Source of the DNA: Promethearchaeota archaeon
Lineage (GTDB): Archaea > Asgardarchaeota > Lokiarchaeia > Sigyniarchaeales > SOKP01
Assembly: GCA_014730165.1 (NCBI GenBank)
Contig: WJIS01000276.1
Coordinates: forward strand, 1-41,622
Reading direction: 5' to 3'
Length of the DNA stretch: 41,622 bases
The notes beneath the pieces were generated by a model, which was not told where the DNA came from, searched no databases, and saw only the letters and a list, made by a program, of their open reading frames with translations. Shown here piece after piece: positions 1 through 9,759 of this stretch (position 1 is the stretch's first letter; each line of letters begins with the position of its first letter). Both the position numbers and the translations under genes were made by a program.

Positions 1-1
1 A

Positions 2-79
2 GCTATCGCATCAACCCTCTTTGAAGGAGGAATCGTTTCTCTGCAAATGGAAAGGATTTTCTACGATACACAGCCCTAA
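2..79 (+). CDS. Possible C-terminal tail of a TnpB-like transposon protein (partial, starts upstream of window)
   Basis: Frame 2 is open from the window edge to TAA at 77-79 (AIASTLFEGGIVSLQMERIFYDTQP*). It lies directly upstream of an IS605-like right-end hairpin. The tail alone is not diagnostic. Confidence 0.35.
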   Translation, partial: AIASTLFEGGIVSLQMERIFYDTQP

Positions 80-150
80 GATATGCCCACCGGCTAATGC
101 TTAGCGGACTCGTAGGAATCCCCGTCCTTTTAGGGCGGGGAAGCTTCAAT
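80..150 (+). ncRNA. 3' part of TnpB omega-RNA / right end of an IS200/IS605-family element
   Basis: GGAATCCCCGTCCTTTTAGGGCGGGGAAGCTTCAAT: 9-bp stem 120-128/132-140 with TTT loop, flanked by GAAT and TTCAA. This layout resembles known IS605/TnpB right ends (e.g. ISDra2 GAATCACGCGACTTTAGTCGTGTGAGGTTCAA). Confidence 0.6.
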
Positions 151-302
151 TTCAGTCCCTATAGAAATTTTGCTTTTATTGCAATATTAATCTTATTAAA
201 TATTTAAATCCTAACTAAATATGTGTAGAATTTTATTTCTATTATTTAGCAAGCATTCAAATCATCTAGAAAAAGGATTATTTAGTATTATTATCTTTAT
301 GA

Positions 303-1466
303 TTGAGATATAACCATCATTCGAATGAAACAATGATTAAAATCAGATTAGGAGATAAGGAATCGGTAAGACTACCTCCCTTAGCATATGTGGGATATTC
401 CGTAACAAAGTTTTTTGATGAATTAAAAAGATTTTCTCTATTTCTTGATAAGGTAGAATCCTCAATACTTCGGATGAAATTACGTAAAATCAATATAAAT
501 AAACCTGTGTTCATAACAGGATTAGCTCGATCAGGAACTACCATAATGCTTGAAATGTTAAATAAACATCCCGATTTAGTCTCACATCAATATAAACATT
601 TGGTATTACCATATCTTCCTTTTGTGACGGGTAAAATTGTAAAAATCATGAACATTTATACAAAACCATTCGAGAGAATTCATATGGATGGAATCTATGT
701 CACACAAGAAAGTCCGGAAGCTGTTGAGGAGATTTTCTGGCAAAAATTTTTTAGACATCTTCATGATGAAAAAGAGAATAACATTCTGAACCAAAAAACC
801 CATAATAAAAAATTTGAATCATTTTACAGATTGCAGATTAAGAAATTATTATTGGAACAAAAAACTAAGAGATATTTAGCTAAAAACAATTATAATTGTA
901 CTAGATTAAAATATATACTAAAATTATTTCCTGACGCAAGAATTCTTATAATGATACGTAATCCAGTAAATCAAATTGCATCTCTAATGAAACAAACAAA
1001 TCTTTTTATAAATTTAGAGAGCCAAGTACCTATATTTATGGATTGGATTAATTTGATGGGGCATCATGAGTTTGGTCAAGCTATGAGTTTAATTAATGTT
1101 GGAAATAATGCTCTAATTAGAGAGATTCGAGATTTTTGGAAAAAGAATCCTAATGATGTGAAAGCTTGGGCATATTATTGGAATGCGATATATCAATATC
1201 TCGCAAATATTCTAGAAGAAGATGAAAGTCTTCGTAAAGCTGTAAAAATAATTCGATATGGCGATCTGTGTGAAAATTCGGGTATAGTTATTGATGAAAT
1301 TTTATCCCATCTTGATTTATCAAAAGAGAATTTCAAGATACAGAAGAAATATTATTGCAAATATCTACATAAACCTTCTTATTATGAACCCAAATTTTCG
1401 AATGATGAAATTAAGGAAATAAATAACATCACTTACACTACAGCTAGAAGATTTGGTTTTAGGTAA
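303..1466 (+). CDS. Sulfotransferase family protein (P-loop/PAPS-type)
   Basis: KPVFITGLARSGTTIMLEMLNKHPDL matches the 5'-PSB (P-loop) motif; RILIMIRNPVNQIAS matches the 3'-PB region. The TTG start at 303 could instead be ATG at 333. Confidence 0.85.
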   Translation: MRYNHHSNETMIKIRLGDKESVRLPPLAYVGYSVTKFFDELKRFSLFLDKVESSILRMKLRKININKPVFITGLARSGTTIMLEMLNKHPDLVSHQYKHLVLPYLPFVTGKIVKIMNIYTKPFERIHMDGIYVTQESPEAVEEIFWQKFFRHLHDEKENNILNQKTHNKKFESFYRLQIKKLLLEQKTKRYLAKNNYNCTRLKYILKLFPDARILIMIRNPVNQIASLMKQTNLFINLESQVPIFMDWINLMGHHEFGQAMSLINVGNNALIREIRDFWKKNPNDVKAWAYYWNAIYQYLANILEEDESLRKAVKIIRYGDLCENSGIVIDEILSHLDLSKENFKIQKKYYCKYLHKPSYYEPKFSNDEIKEINNITYTTARRFGFR

Positions 1467-1491
1467 TGGAAAAATAGAATAAGATTTAACA

Positions 1492-2148
1492 TTAAGATTT
1501 TCGAAAAACACAAAACACTAAACTTAAATCCCTTGTTATGTTCTCTGCTTTAAAAAAGATTGGAAGTAATGAGGAATAAATAGCAAGCTTTCTAAAACCA
1601 ACAGATTCAATTAAATCAACTATCTCATCAATACTTTTAATAAAAATGTGAGTCTCATCACCAGAAAAAAAGAGATCATATATGATTTTACTAAGCTTAT
1701 TATTAACTGTGGGAACTTGACAAAAAAACAATCCTTCCTCATTTAATTGATTATGTATGTTTATTAAAGCAGTTTTTGGATCTTCTAAATGTTCTATGAT
1801 ATCCATTGCTGTAATTACGTCGAATTTCTTATTAAAGGGGATTCCATCTTGAATATTACATACTCTAAGGGGGCAAGTTAATTTTTCTTTCGCCCGCTCT
1901 ACAGCAAACTTCGAAATATCTACACCACAAATATCAAAATTCTTTTCCATCAGTTGTAAAAAATGCCCAAATGCACAACCAATGTCTAAAAGAGTTTTAT
2001 GATGGTTAGCAAAAGATAGAACTTTTTTTCTAAATTTCTTGACTCTCCACTTATTAAGTTGAACCAATAGTTCATATCCCCCTAATTCTCCAAAATGTGT
2101 ATGATCTCCATAAAAATAGTCCTTTGAATAAGTCTCTGAATCGTCCAT
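1492..2148 (-). CDS. Class I SAM-dependent methyltransferase
   Basis: LLDIGCAFGHFLQLMEK (motif I), GVDIS (acidic loop), FDVITAMDIIEHLEDP (post-II motif). Confidence 0.85.
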   Translation of the reverse strand: MDDSETYSKDYFYGDHTHFGELGGYELLVQLNKWRVKKFRKKVLSFANHHKTLLDIGCAFGHFLQLMEKNFDICGVDISKFAVERAKEKLTCPLRVCNIQDGIPFNKKFDVITAMDIIEHLEDPKTALINIHNQLNEEGLFFCQVPTVNNKLSKIIYDLFFSGDETHIFIKSIDEIVDLIESVGFRKLAIYSSLLPIFFKAENITRDLSLVFCVFRKS

Positions 2149-2343
2149 TATTATCTAATTAATTAAAATTATAAATGGCATATTAAATTTGTTTTATATT
2201 AGTTTCGAAATAATTTTAATTTTTTCTCTAAATACTTTTGAATTACATTTCGAATAGATTTCTGAATAATGCATGAAAGTGAAGAAAGAATATTAAATTC
2301 TGTAAACTTGATACTAATTATATACAATAATTAGGTATTAATT

Positions 2344-3468
2344 ATGAATACAGATAGAATTAGAAAAATTCGAAATCATAAGGATTTTGATGATATTGAA
2401 GCGCTACTTATAAGTAAAAAAGAAAATGTTATATATTCACTCGGATTTAAAATCGAAAGTGAGACTAAAATTCTAATACCAAGTAATTCGACAAATAAAT
2501 TTGAAAATGTAATTGTTTTTTTAAATGCGCTTGAATATGACCAAGCTAAGGAAAAGATTGAAAACCAAAAAGAGTTAAGTGAGATGACTGATATTATTAA
2601 ATTACCTCCAAAGGGGAATGAATTTATCAGTAAAAAGGTCAGAGACTTAAATCTGCAAAAAGTGGGATTTGAAGATAATTATATAACTGTCAAAATATTT
2701 CAAGAATGGAAAAAAATTTTTAAAAGTATTGATTTTATTCCCTCCTCATCCATAATTTCAGATGCAAGAGTGATAAAAACTGATGATGAAATTAAGAAGA
2801 TGAAACAAGCTGCAAAATTTGGAGAGCTCGGATTTCAAACAATATATGAAAATATAAAAGAAGGAATGACTGAAAAAGAACTTGCTGCTATGGCAGAATA
2901 TGAAATGCGTAAAGCAGGATCAAATGGTCCTTCGTTTGAAACGATTGTTGCTTCCGGAAAACAATCTTCATTCCCTCATGCTATCACTTCAGAAAAGAAG
3001 GTTGAATATGGAGATATAATTATTGTTGATCTTGGAGCTATTTATAATGGATATTGTTCAGATATGACTAGAACATTTATCTTTAATAGGCAAGATTCTA
3101 AAATTGATAAAAAAAAGGCAGAATTGGTGAATATTGTTAATGAATGCCAAAAATTTGTATTACAAAATATTAAAGCAGGAGAGAAAGGAAGAGATATTGA
3201 CAAGCTTTCTCGAAAGTTTTTCAAAGAACACAAAAAGGAATGGGCTTCACGATATATTCATAGTTTAGGTCATGGAGTCGGTATCGATATCCATGAAGAT
3301 CCTTACTTGAGTCCGATTTCAGATGATGTTCTTAAAGAAGGAATGTGTGTGACTGTGGAACCGGGACTTTATATACCCGAATTAGGAGGGGCAAGAACAG
3401 AGGATTTGATTCTAATAAATGAAGAAGGTTTTGAATATTTGACAAACATGGAGAAATATTATTATTAG
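2344..3468 (+). CDS. M24 family metallopeptidase (Xaa-Pro aminopeptidase/dipeptidase)
   Basis: Creatinase-type N-domain plus pita-bread fold with metal ligands: IIVDLGAIYNGYCSDMTRTF, HSLGHGVGIDIHEDP, VTVEPGLYIPELGGARTEDLILI. Confidence 0.93.
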   Translation: MNTDRIRKIRNHKDFDDIEALLISKKENVIYSLGFKIESETKILIPSNSTNKFENVIVFLNALEYDQAKEKIENQKELSEMTDIIKLPPKGNEFISKKVRDLNLQKVGFEDNYITVKIFQEWKKIFKSIDFIPSSSIISDARVIKTDDEIKKMKQAAKFGELGFQTIYENIKEGMTEKELAAMAEYEMRKAGSNGPSFETIVASGKQSSFPHAITSEKKVEYGDIIIVDLGAIYNGYCSDMTRTFIFNRQDSKIDKKKAELVNIVNECQKFVLQNIKAGEKGRDIDKLSRKFFKEHKKEWASRYIHSLGHGVGIDIHEDPYLSPISDDVLKEGMCVTVEPGLYIPELGGARTEDLILINEEGFEYLTNMEKYYY

Positions 3469-3570
3469 TAGATCGATTTTAAATTCTTTTTCATAGAAAA
3501 ATTTATTATTACTTATTTTATTAATAATTAAGAATAGTTCTAATAGAAATAAAATTCAAGAGAGTTAAAA

Positions 3571-4017
3571 ATGGTAAAGACCATAGAATTAAGCACTGGA
3601 TTAGAATTAGAATTTGATGAGAAAGCCCCGCACACGTTATATGAAATAATTATAAGTAACATTTTAATTCCTAGATACAAAGAAAATGCCGATTGGAATT
3701 TTTCACTGAATATTATCTTAGAAGAGATGAATCGAATAATAAAGGATTATGATCTAGACCCAAAACTGAAATTGGGATTATTAAACCAAGTAGAAGAGCA
3801 TTTGGATAAAGACATAGAGGAATTAACGGGTGTAGCAAAAATTGAAATCTTATTTCTAAACATGGATGATTATGTGTTAGATATTGAAAAACTTATTTCA
3901 GCAGGACTAGATAAGCAAGAATTACGAAATCAGATGGCGAAATTAATTCAACCACTCACATTGTTTGAAATAGGAGAGTTATTTATCTATTTAGGAAAAA
4001 ATGCGTTCTTAAAGTGA
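3571..4017 (+). CDS. Hypothetical protein, 148 aa
   Basis: Complete ORF with coding-like composition and spacing; no recognised domain. Confidence 0.6.
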   Translation: MVKTIELSTGLELEFDEKAPHTLYEIIISNILIPRYKENADWNFSLNIILEEMNRIIKDYDLDPKLKLGLLNQVEEHLDKDIEELTGVAKIEILFLNMDDYVLDIEKLISAGLDKQELRNQMAKLIQPLTLFEIGELFIYLGKNAFLK

Positions 4018-4054
4018 ATAATCAATTTATTTAATAATACTTTCTTTTATATAT

Positions 4055-5026
4055 CTATTTTAATGTTGTAATTGGTCTAGTTTGAAGTATATATAGATTA
4101 TCATTCATAATAGCCCATTCAATATCTTGAGGATAGTTATATTTATCCTCAATTTTTACTCCAATTTTTCGTAGCATATCAATTTGCTGACTCGATAAAC
4201 AGCAAACATCTCTTTTACTTTTCTCGGAGTCAATTATTTGAGTGCAAGATTTTTCAGGATGAGGGATTGAAATTTTCTCCTTTCTACCAATAATTCTTTT
4301 TATAACTTCTCCAGTATCTTTATCGATAATTAGCGTATCAGGAACAACTTTATTGTCGGCAATAGTTTCACCTAAACCCCAGTTAGAATTAATTAATATC
4401 TGACTTTTATTGCCATTAAGCACGTTTGCAGTGAACATTACTCCGGAAATCTCAGAAAATACCATTAACTGAATTATTACCGCCATTGAGATATCTTTTA
4501 ATGATAAATTAGCTCCTTTTTTTTTCATTTGAGAAATATATAATAATGCACTCGGAGAAAATAGAGAGATCCAACACTTTTTAATAGATTCTTTAATATC
4601 GTTATAGGAATTTTGATAGAGATATGAATTAGCTTGTCCTGCGAATGAGGCAAAATCCAAGTCTTCAATAGTTGCTGAGGAACGCACAGCAAATGAGATA
4701 TCTGACTTTCTATCAAGTAAAAGTTTCTGATATGCATTTTCTATCTCAATTGTAATTTTATGTGGAAGTTGTGTTTTTCTTAAATAGGAAGTTATACCTT
4801 TTGAGAGTTCTAAAACTTCTTGCACTTTAAAATCATTTTTCATTAGTTCCATTAATTCTTTAGAATACATTGAATTTTTCAAGAACTCCTTATATGCTTT
4901 TGTTGTGAGAATAAAACCAGGGGGAACATTTAGATTATCCTTGCATAAAACTATTAAATTTGATCCTTTACCGCCTAATTCATTGAGATCTTCACTACAT
5001 TCAGAAAAAAACTTTATATATTGCAT
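4055..5026 (-). CDS. PEP synthase/PPDK-like ATP-grasp (nucleotide-binding) subunit, standalone
   Basis: LNELGGKGSNLIVLCKDNLNVPPGFILTTKAY (PPDK_N start), SFAVRSSATIEDLDFASFAGQANSYL, GLGETIADNKVVPD, DIEWAIMNDNLYILQTRPITTLK. The ORF ends at the natural end of the PPDK_N domain. Confidence 0.9.
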   Translation of the reverse strand: MQYIKFFSECSEDLNELGGKGSNLIVLCKDNLNVPPGFILTTKAYKEFLKNSMYSKELMELMKNDFKVQEVLELSKGITSYLRKTQLPHKITIEIENAYQKLLLDRKSDISFAVRSSATIEDLDFASFAGQANSYLYQNSYNDIKESIKKCWISLFSPSALLYISQMKKKGANLSLKDISMAVIIQLMVFSEISGVMFTANVLNGNKSQILINSNWGLGETIADNKVVPDTLIIDKDTGEVIKRIIGRKEKISIPHPEKSCTQIIDSEKSKRDVCCLSSQQIDMLRKIGVKIEDKYNYPQDIEWAIMNDNLYILQTRPITTLK

Positions 5027-5071
5027 TTCTAATTGGTTTTATTATGGAATTATTGAACTAATTTATCTCAT

Positions 5072-5455
5072 TCAATCATCTACCAAGTATAAGATACCTA
5101 AATTATCATCCTTAGTAACTATTTTAACATTCTTTCCATCCAAGGACTTTAATTTCTTGGGTTTCATATCTAGGGCCATGATACAGGGGAGATCGTATTC
5201 TCTAGAAACTATTGCTAGATGTGATCCCGAACCACCAGTTGTGCAAATAACTCCTGATAAATCCTGAAGGATAGGACCTAAAGTAGTTGTTCCAGCATCT
5301 TCCACAGCACAAATTCTTCCTTTTGCATTATCAAACAGAGCTATAACATCCTGAACTGTCTTGATAAATACTAACTCTCCGATTACTTCCTTATCGGATG
5401 CACAAGAAAGGCCTTTTCCTAACTTTTTCATTTGTATCCCAATTGTAATGAACAA
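5072..5455 (-). CDS. PEP-utilising enzyme mobile (swivelling phosphohistidine) domain protein, standalone
   Basis: ICTTGGSGSHLAIVSREYDLPCIMAL matches the phospho-His motif of PEP synthase (GGxxSHxAIVxRE); also GKNVKIVTKDDNLGILYL. The true start may be the internal Met of MKKLGKG. Confidence 0.85.
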   Translation of the reverse strand: MFITIGIQMKKLGKGLSCASDKEVIGELVFIKTVQDVIALFDNAKGRICAVEDAGTTTLGPILQDLSGVICTTGGSGSHLAIVSREYDLPCIMALDMKPKKLKSLDGKNVKIVTKDDNLGILYLVDD

Positions 5456-5565
5456 GTTATAAATATTAAAAGTATTTTAAGTGTTAAAATGATATTTAGA
5501 TTGATTAAAATAAATTAACCTAAATAAACCTTTATAATAATAAAAATTTAATTACCTAATTAAAG

Positions 5566-6723
5566 ATGAATATAAAACACGCCAATAAAATAATAGCTCA
5601 TGTTTCAGAAACTTTAGACGCACAAATAAATAAAAGAGGACTCTTGGAGTCTCAATTATTTCCCGTTACTGCTTATATATGTGTCTCATTTTACAATGCC
5701 TACGATATGTTGTATGATATTCTGAAAAAAATTTCAGAAAAAACAACGCCCGAAAAAATGGGTAAAGAGAGTCGTAAAATACTTTCTGAATTGCAAGCCC
5801 TTACAATTAATTACATTCCTCTCTATTATTTTGAGGGAAGAATGGGTGAAATTCATAGGAAGGGGGGTGATCCAAGAGCAGAAAGTGAAGAGAAAAGAGA
5901 GGAATCCTTATTTGTTTTGGATTTCTGGGAAAGATTAGCATCTTCATATCATCTTGATGATAAACTCTTTGTAAGTGATTTAAATAATAAAAATATAGCT
6001 CTTGATCAACCTGATATTGATTGGACCATTCAGCAATTACAAAATGTGGAAATTGACGAGGCTAAGAAATTAAAAAGATATATGACTAACCTTGAAGTAT
6101 TTTCTTTTTTAGATGAATGTGAAGCTAGAGCAAAATTATGCGATCATGGTCCTTATCCTATAAATGATGAGGAGATTTTAGTGTTTAGGGAAATTTCTCA
6201 TCTATATGATGGAGGGGAACCTCATTTTCCTTGGTCTAAAACAAAAACTAAGGCGCCATATAAAAATATAGCATTTGCTCTTAGATTAAAAAATGTTACC
6301 GCTTCGTTTGATAATTTCGCAACAATGGAGACAGAACCAAAAACTTTTAACGATAGAATCACAGGAGTGGCTCTTATGACTAGAATAGGAGATAAAATCA
6401 AACCACTTGAGTTAGATATATTAGAGGAATTTAATGATTATGCTGTGAATGCTCAAAAGGAGTTATATGTAAAATTTTCTCAATGGGATAGACGTGAAAA
6501 ACTTATCGCAGGGGCTTACGCCTATTGTTATGGATATGCAAGATATAGCAATTTTGTTGGTATAACCGATGAATTTGATTGGAGTTTAACCGATAGAACG
6601 ATGGAAAAATATATCCCTGAATTTATGGAAACTGATTTTGATAAAGGAATAACAAGACACTTCAGAACTCCAAGGAAAAAGAAAAAGGAAGGTCCTTCAT
6701 TATATTTATTTCCGGAGGAATAG
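5566..6723 (+). CDS. Hypothetical protein, 385 aa
   Basis: Long complete ORF 8 nt upstream of a co-directional lipocalin-like ORF; no recognised domain. Confidence 0.7.
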   Translation: MNIKHANKIIAHVSETLDAQINKRGLLESQLFPVTAYICVSFYNAYDMLYDILKKISEKTTPEKMGKESRKILSELQALTINYIPLYYFEGRMGEIHRKGGDPRAESEEKREESLFVLDFWERLASSYHLDDKLFVSDLNNKNIALDQPDIDWTIQQLQNVEIDEAKKLKRYMTNLEVFSFLDECEARAKLCDHGPYPINDEEILVFREISHLYDGGEPHFPWSKTKTKAPYKNIAFALRLKNVTASFDNFATMETEPKTFNDRITGVALMTRIGDKIKPLELDILEEFNDYAVNAQKELYVKFSQWDRREKLIAGAYAYCYGYARYSNFVGITDEFDWSLTDRTMEKYIPEFMETDFDKGITRHFRTPRKKKKEGPSLYLFPEE

Positions 6724-6731
6724 ACCAAAAA

Positions 6732-7643
6732 ATGAATTCAAATACTGCTGGAGAGAACTCAAACGATGATTACCTTCATGAGCCTGATGAAAGAGATAAA
6801 TGGAGAGAAGCATATTATTTTAATTGGGTTGATCTTGATAATAAAGTTTCTGGGTTTTCGACACTGGCAATTTTACCAAATATAATGAAACGAGAATTTG
6901 TGTTTCTCCTTTATTATAACAATCATACGGAAGCCTATTACAGAGAACCCGATTTAGAAAGCTATGATGCAGATATTAGCAGTATGCTAATAGATAAGCG
7001 ATTGAAATATAGTATGGTAAAGCCTCTTGAAAAATGGAGAATAGAGTATAAATCTCGTAAATTGAGTTTTGATATTACATTTGAAAATAGATATCCATTA
7101 TATTATTTCGGTAAAGACTCCTCCGCATCTTGGCACCGACATTTTGAAGCATCTGGAAAGATCGAGGGAACTTTAAAATTAAAAAATAATACGGAATTTA
7201 AGATTAAAGGATTCGGTCAGAGAGATAAAAGTTGGGGTTATAGGGATTGGCATCAGTTTGATAAATGGTTTGCGGGACATTTTCAATTTGAGAATTGGAC
7301 ATGTGGTTTCCGAAAAGATTATGTTAATGGTAAAGTGGATCTCTCTGGGTATATTGGGAGAGAGCAGCAGAATAATCAATTATCAAGTATGGAAATTGAT
7401 GTCAAATATGATAGTGATGCATTTAATAGTCCTTTAGAAACTATTTATACCTTTTCTGATATAAAGGGTAATAAATTTAGGATAAAGGCAAAAAGGATAG
7501 GAAAAAAATCCTTTATGAGATTTGCGAGAGATTTTGATAAAGGATATACTGAATTATTTGAGCAAATGGTAATTATGAAGGACTTAGATTCTGGTGAAAT
7601 TGGGAGTGGAATGTCTGAGCAATTAAGAACGGTTTTGAGTTAA
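6732..7643 (+). CDS. CrtC/AttH-like (DUF7064/DUF7065-type) lipocalin-fold protein
   Basis: EPDERDKWREAYYFNWVDLDNKVSGFSTLAILPN and GFGQRDKSWGYRDW resemble the G-RDHSWG-R motif of carotenoid 1,2-hydratase/AttH-like families. Confidence 0.55.
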   Translation: MNSNTAGENSNDDYLHEPDERDKWREAYYFNWVDLDNKVSGFSTLAILPNIMKREFVFLLYYNNHTEAYYREPDLESYDADISSMLIDKRLKYSMVKPLEKWRIEYKSRKLSFDITFENRYPLYYFGKDSSASWHRHFEASGKIEGTLKLKNNTEFKIKGFGQRDKSWGYRDWHQFDKWFAGHFQFENWTCGFRKDYVNGKVDLSGYIGREQQNNQLSSMEIDVKYDSDAFNSPLETIYTFSDIKGNKFRIKAKRIGKKSFMRFARDFDKGYTELFEQMVIMKDLDSGEIGSGMSEQLRTVLS

Positions 7644-7740
7644 CTAGTATATAATCTCATAATTATTTTCCAAATTTATCTTTTATTTTTCATTTTTAAT
7701 AAGAATTATAAACTCTAATGAGTATTATTCCTAATCTCAT

Positions 7741-9354
7741 TTGAATCTAAAAATTTTGCAAATGAATTTTATGTTTGAGTGGAAATTTAAGTATAACTCC
7801 CAAAGAATGCCAATTTTAGCGAAAAATCTTGTATCCACATCACATCCTCTCGCAGCAGAAGCAGGATTGAAAATGCTCAGAATTGGTGGTAATGCTGTTG
7901 ATGCGGCTATTGCTTCTGCCATTACTCTTACAGTTGTAGAACCCGTAAATAATGGAATCGGTAGCGATGCATTTGCAATCATTTGGGATGGAAATAAATT
8001 GCATGGTTTAAATGCAAGTGGTAAATCACCAAGTGGATGGACGAGAGAACATTTTAATCAATATCAGTCAATGCCTCTATTAGGTTGGGACGCTGTTACT
8101 ATTCCTGGTGCTGTTTCAGCATGGGTAGAACTCTCAAAGAGGTTTGGTAATGTAAAATTTGAAGAGTTATTTAAACCCGCTATTCATTATGCGAAAAATG
8201 GTTTTTTAATAACACCGATTACCGCAGATTTATGGAAAACAGTATCAAGAGTTTATAAAAAGAAAAAATTTCCTTCTTTTTATAAAGTTTTTATGCCTAA
8301 TGGAAAAGCTCCACAACCAGGTGAAGTATTTAAATTTCCTGCTCAAGCAAAAACTTTGGAATTAATTGCAGAAACATGTGGAAATGCGTTCTATCATGGA
8401 AAGTTAGCTGATAAGATAGAGAATTATTCTGTAAAAACAGGAGGAATAATTAGAAAAGAAGACTTAGAAAATCATACTCCAATCTGGGTTAATCCATTAG
8501 ATATAAAATATAGAAATATTAATATTCATGAACTTCCTCCTAACGGACAAGGATTAACTGCTTTAATTGCCTTAGGAATATTAAGAAATTATGATCTTGG
8601 TAATATCAAAATTGATTCAGTTGATTTTTATCATCTACAAATTGAAGCAATGAAACTAGCATTTGAAGACGCATATCGATATATTTCAGATACAGATTTT
8701 CTCGAGATCAAGCCTTCTTCACTTCTAAATAGAAATTATTTAAAAAAAAGAGCAAATATGATAGATTTAGAAAACGCTCAATCTTTTAAATTTGGAACAC
8801 CAAAAAATAGTGATACCGTTTATCTCACTTCAGCTGATAAAAATGGAATGATGGTTTCATATATTCAAAGTAATTATTTTGCATTTGGGTCTGGGATTGT
8901 TATTCCAAACACCGGTATAAGTCTGCAAAATCGTGGGAATTGTTTTAATTTACAAAAAGGACATCCAAATGAGGTTGGACCATCTAAAAGACCTTACCAC
9001 ACCATTATCCCAGCATTTATAACGAAAAAAGGACATCCTTTAATGAGTTTCGGAGTGATGGGCGGGACATTTCAACCTCAAGGCCACACTCAGATGATAA
9101 CCCGTATCTTTGATTATAATCAGAATCCCCAAGCCGCAATTGACGCCCCCAGATGGAGAGTTATGAAAGGATTACAAGTTGCTGTAGAGCATGGATTTGA
9201 AGAAAAAGTTATCCATGAATTAGTTAAAAGAGGTCATAAAGTTTCTAAAGCTCATTATTCCCAATTTGGAGGTGCTCAAATAATTTATAAATTGGAGCAA
9301 GGTTATTTGGCAGCCTCAGATTCAAGAAAGGATGGTCAAGCAGTTGGATTTTAG
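7741..9354 (+). CDS. ggt: Gamma-glutamyltransferase family Ntn-hydrolase
   Basis: TSHPLAAEAGLKMLRIGGNAVDAAIASAITLTVVEPVNNGIGSDAF; nucleophile region NSDTVYLTSADKNGMMVSYIQS; C-terminal FGGAQIIYKLEQGYLAASDSRKDGQAVGF. Start codon uncertain (TTG 7741, or ATG 7762/7807). Confidence 0.92.
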   Translation: MNLKILQMNFMFEWKFKYNSQRMPILAKNLVSTSHPLAAEAGLKMLRIGGNAVDAAIASAITLTVVEPVNNGIGSDAFAIIWDGNKLHGLNASGKSPSGWTREHFNQYQSMPLLGWDAVTIPGAVSAWVELSKRFGNVKFEELFKPAIHYAKNGFLITPITADLWKTVSRVYKKKKFPSFYKVFMPNGKAPQPGEVFKFPAQAKTLELIAETCGNAFYHGKLADKIENYSVKTGGIIRKEDLENHTPIWVNPLDIKYRNINIHELPPNGQGLTALIALGILRNYDLGNIKIDSVDFYHLQIEAMKLAFEDAYRYISDTDFLEIKPSSLLNRNYLKKRANMIDLENAQSFKFGTPKNSDTVYLTSADKNGMMVSYIQSNYFAFGSGIVIPNTGISLQNRGNCFNLQKGHPNEVGPSKRPYHTIIPAFITKKGHPLMSFGVMGGTFQPQGHTQMITRIFDYNQNPQAAIDAPRWRVMKGLQVAVEHGFEEKVIHELVKRGHKVSKAHYSQFGGAQIIYKLEQGYLAASDSRKDGQAVGF

Positions 9355-9393
9355 TTCTTTTCTCATTTCTTTTATTTCTATAATTAAAATTTT

Positions 9394-9759
9394 CTAACAC
9401 GTTAAATGAAATGCAGCTGCAACTTTTTTACTATTCTCAATTTCTTTATTGTATTCTTTAACCGCATTCTTGGTTAAATAAGATTTGACTTTAAATTCTA
9501 AGTTCTCCGATAACTTTTCGGGAACAATCATATTTCCGTTAGTACCGGTTCCTATAATCAATAAGTCCGGTTGATAATCTATGACTTTTTCTAAGTCTTG
9601 CTTTTGTAGCATATGACCCTCATCTCTCCACCAATCAGATTCGATGTTTTTTCCTAGAAGAATAAGGTCATTATTATAGGTTCTACCACCAATAGTTATT
9701 CTTCCATATGAATAATCCTTGATAAATTCAAACTCCATAAATAGAACTAAAAAAAACAC
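9394..9759 (-). CDS. Mth938-like domain protein (DUF498/AAMDC/NDUFAF3-type fold)
   Basis: YGRITIGGRTYNNDLILLGKNIESDWWRDEGHMLQKQDLEKVIDYQPDLLIIGTGTNGNMIVPEKL..AAAFHLTC. An ATG at 9736-9738 is the likelier start. Confidence 0.88.
   Translation of the reverse strand: MFFLVLFMEFEFIKDYSYGRITIGGRTYNNDLILLGKNIESDWWRDEGHMLQKQDLEKVIDYQPDLLIIGTGTNGNMIVPEKLSENLEFKVKSYLTKNAVKEYNKEIENSKKVAAAFHLTC

Noticed and set aside
317-803. Minus-strand ORFs 317-544 and 606-803
   Set aside because: Antisense to the sulfotransferase with conserved P-loop; no recognisable domain.
4905-5267. 120-aa plus-strand ORF spanning both PEP-synthase-like genes
   Set aside because: Antisense to two strongly conserved domains; composition not protein-like.
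4055-5455. Possibility that the two PEP-synthase-like ORFs are one frameshifted gene
   Set aside because: The ATP-grasp ORF ends naturally at QTRPIT and begins with a complete N-terminus. The swivel domain precedes it, opposite to the order in PEP synthase, so these are two genes.
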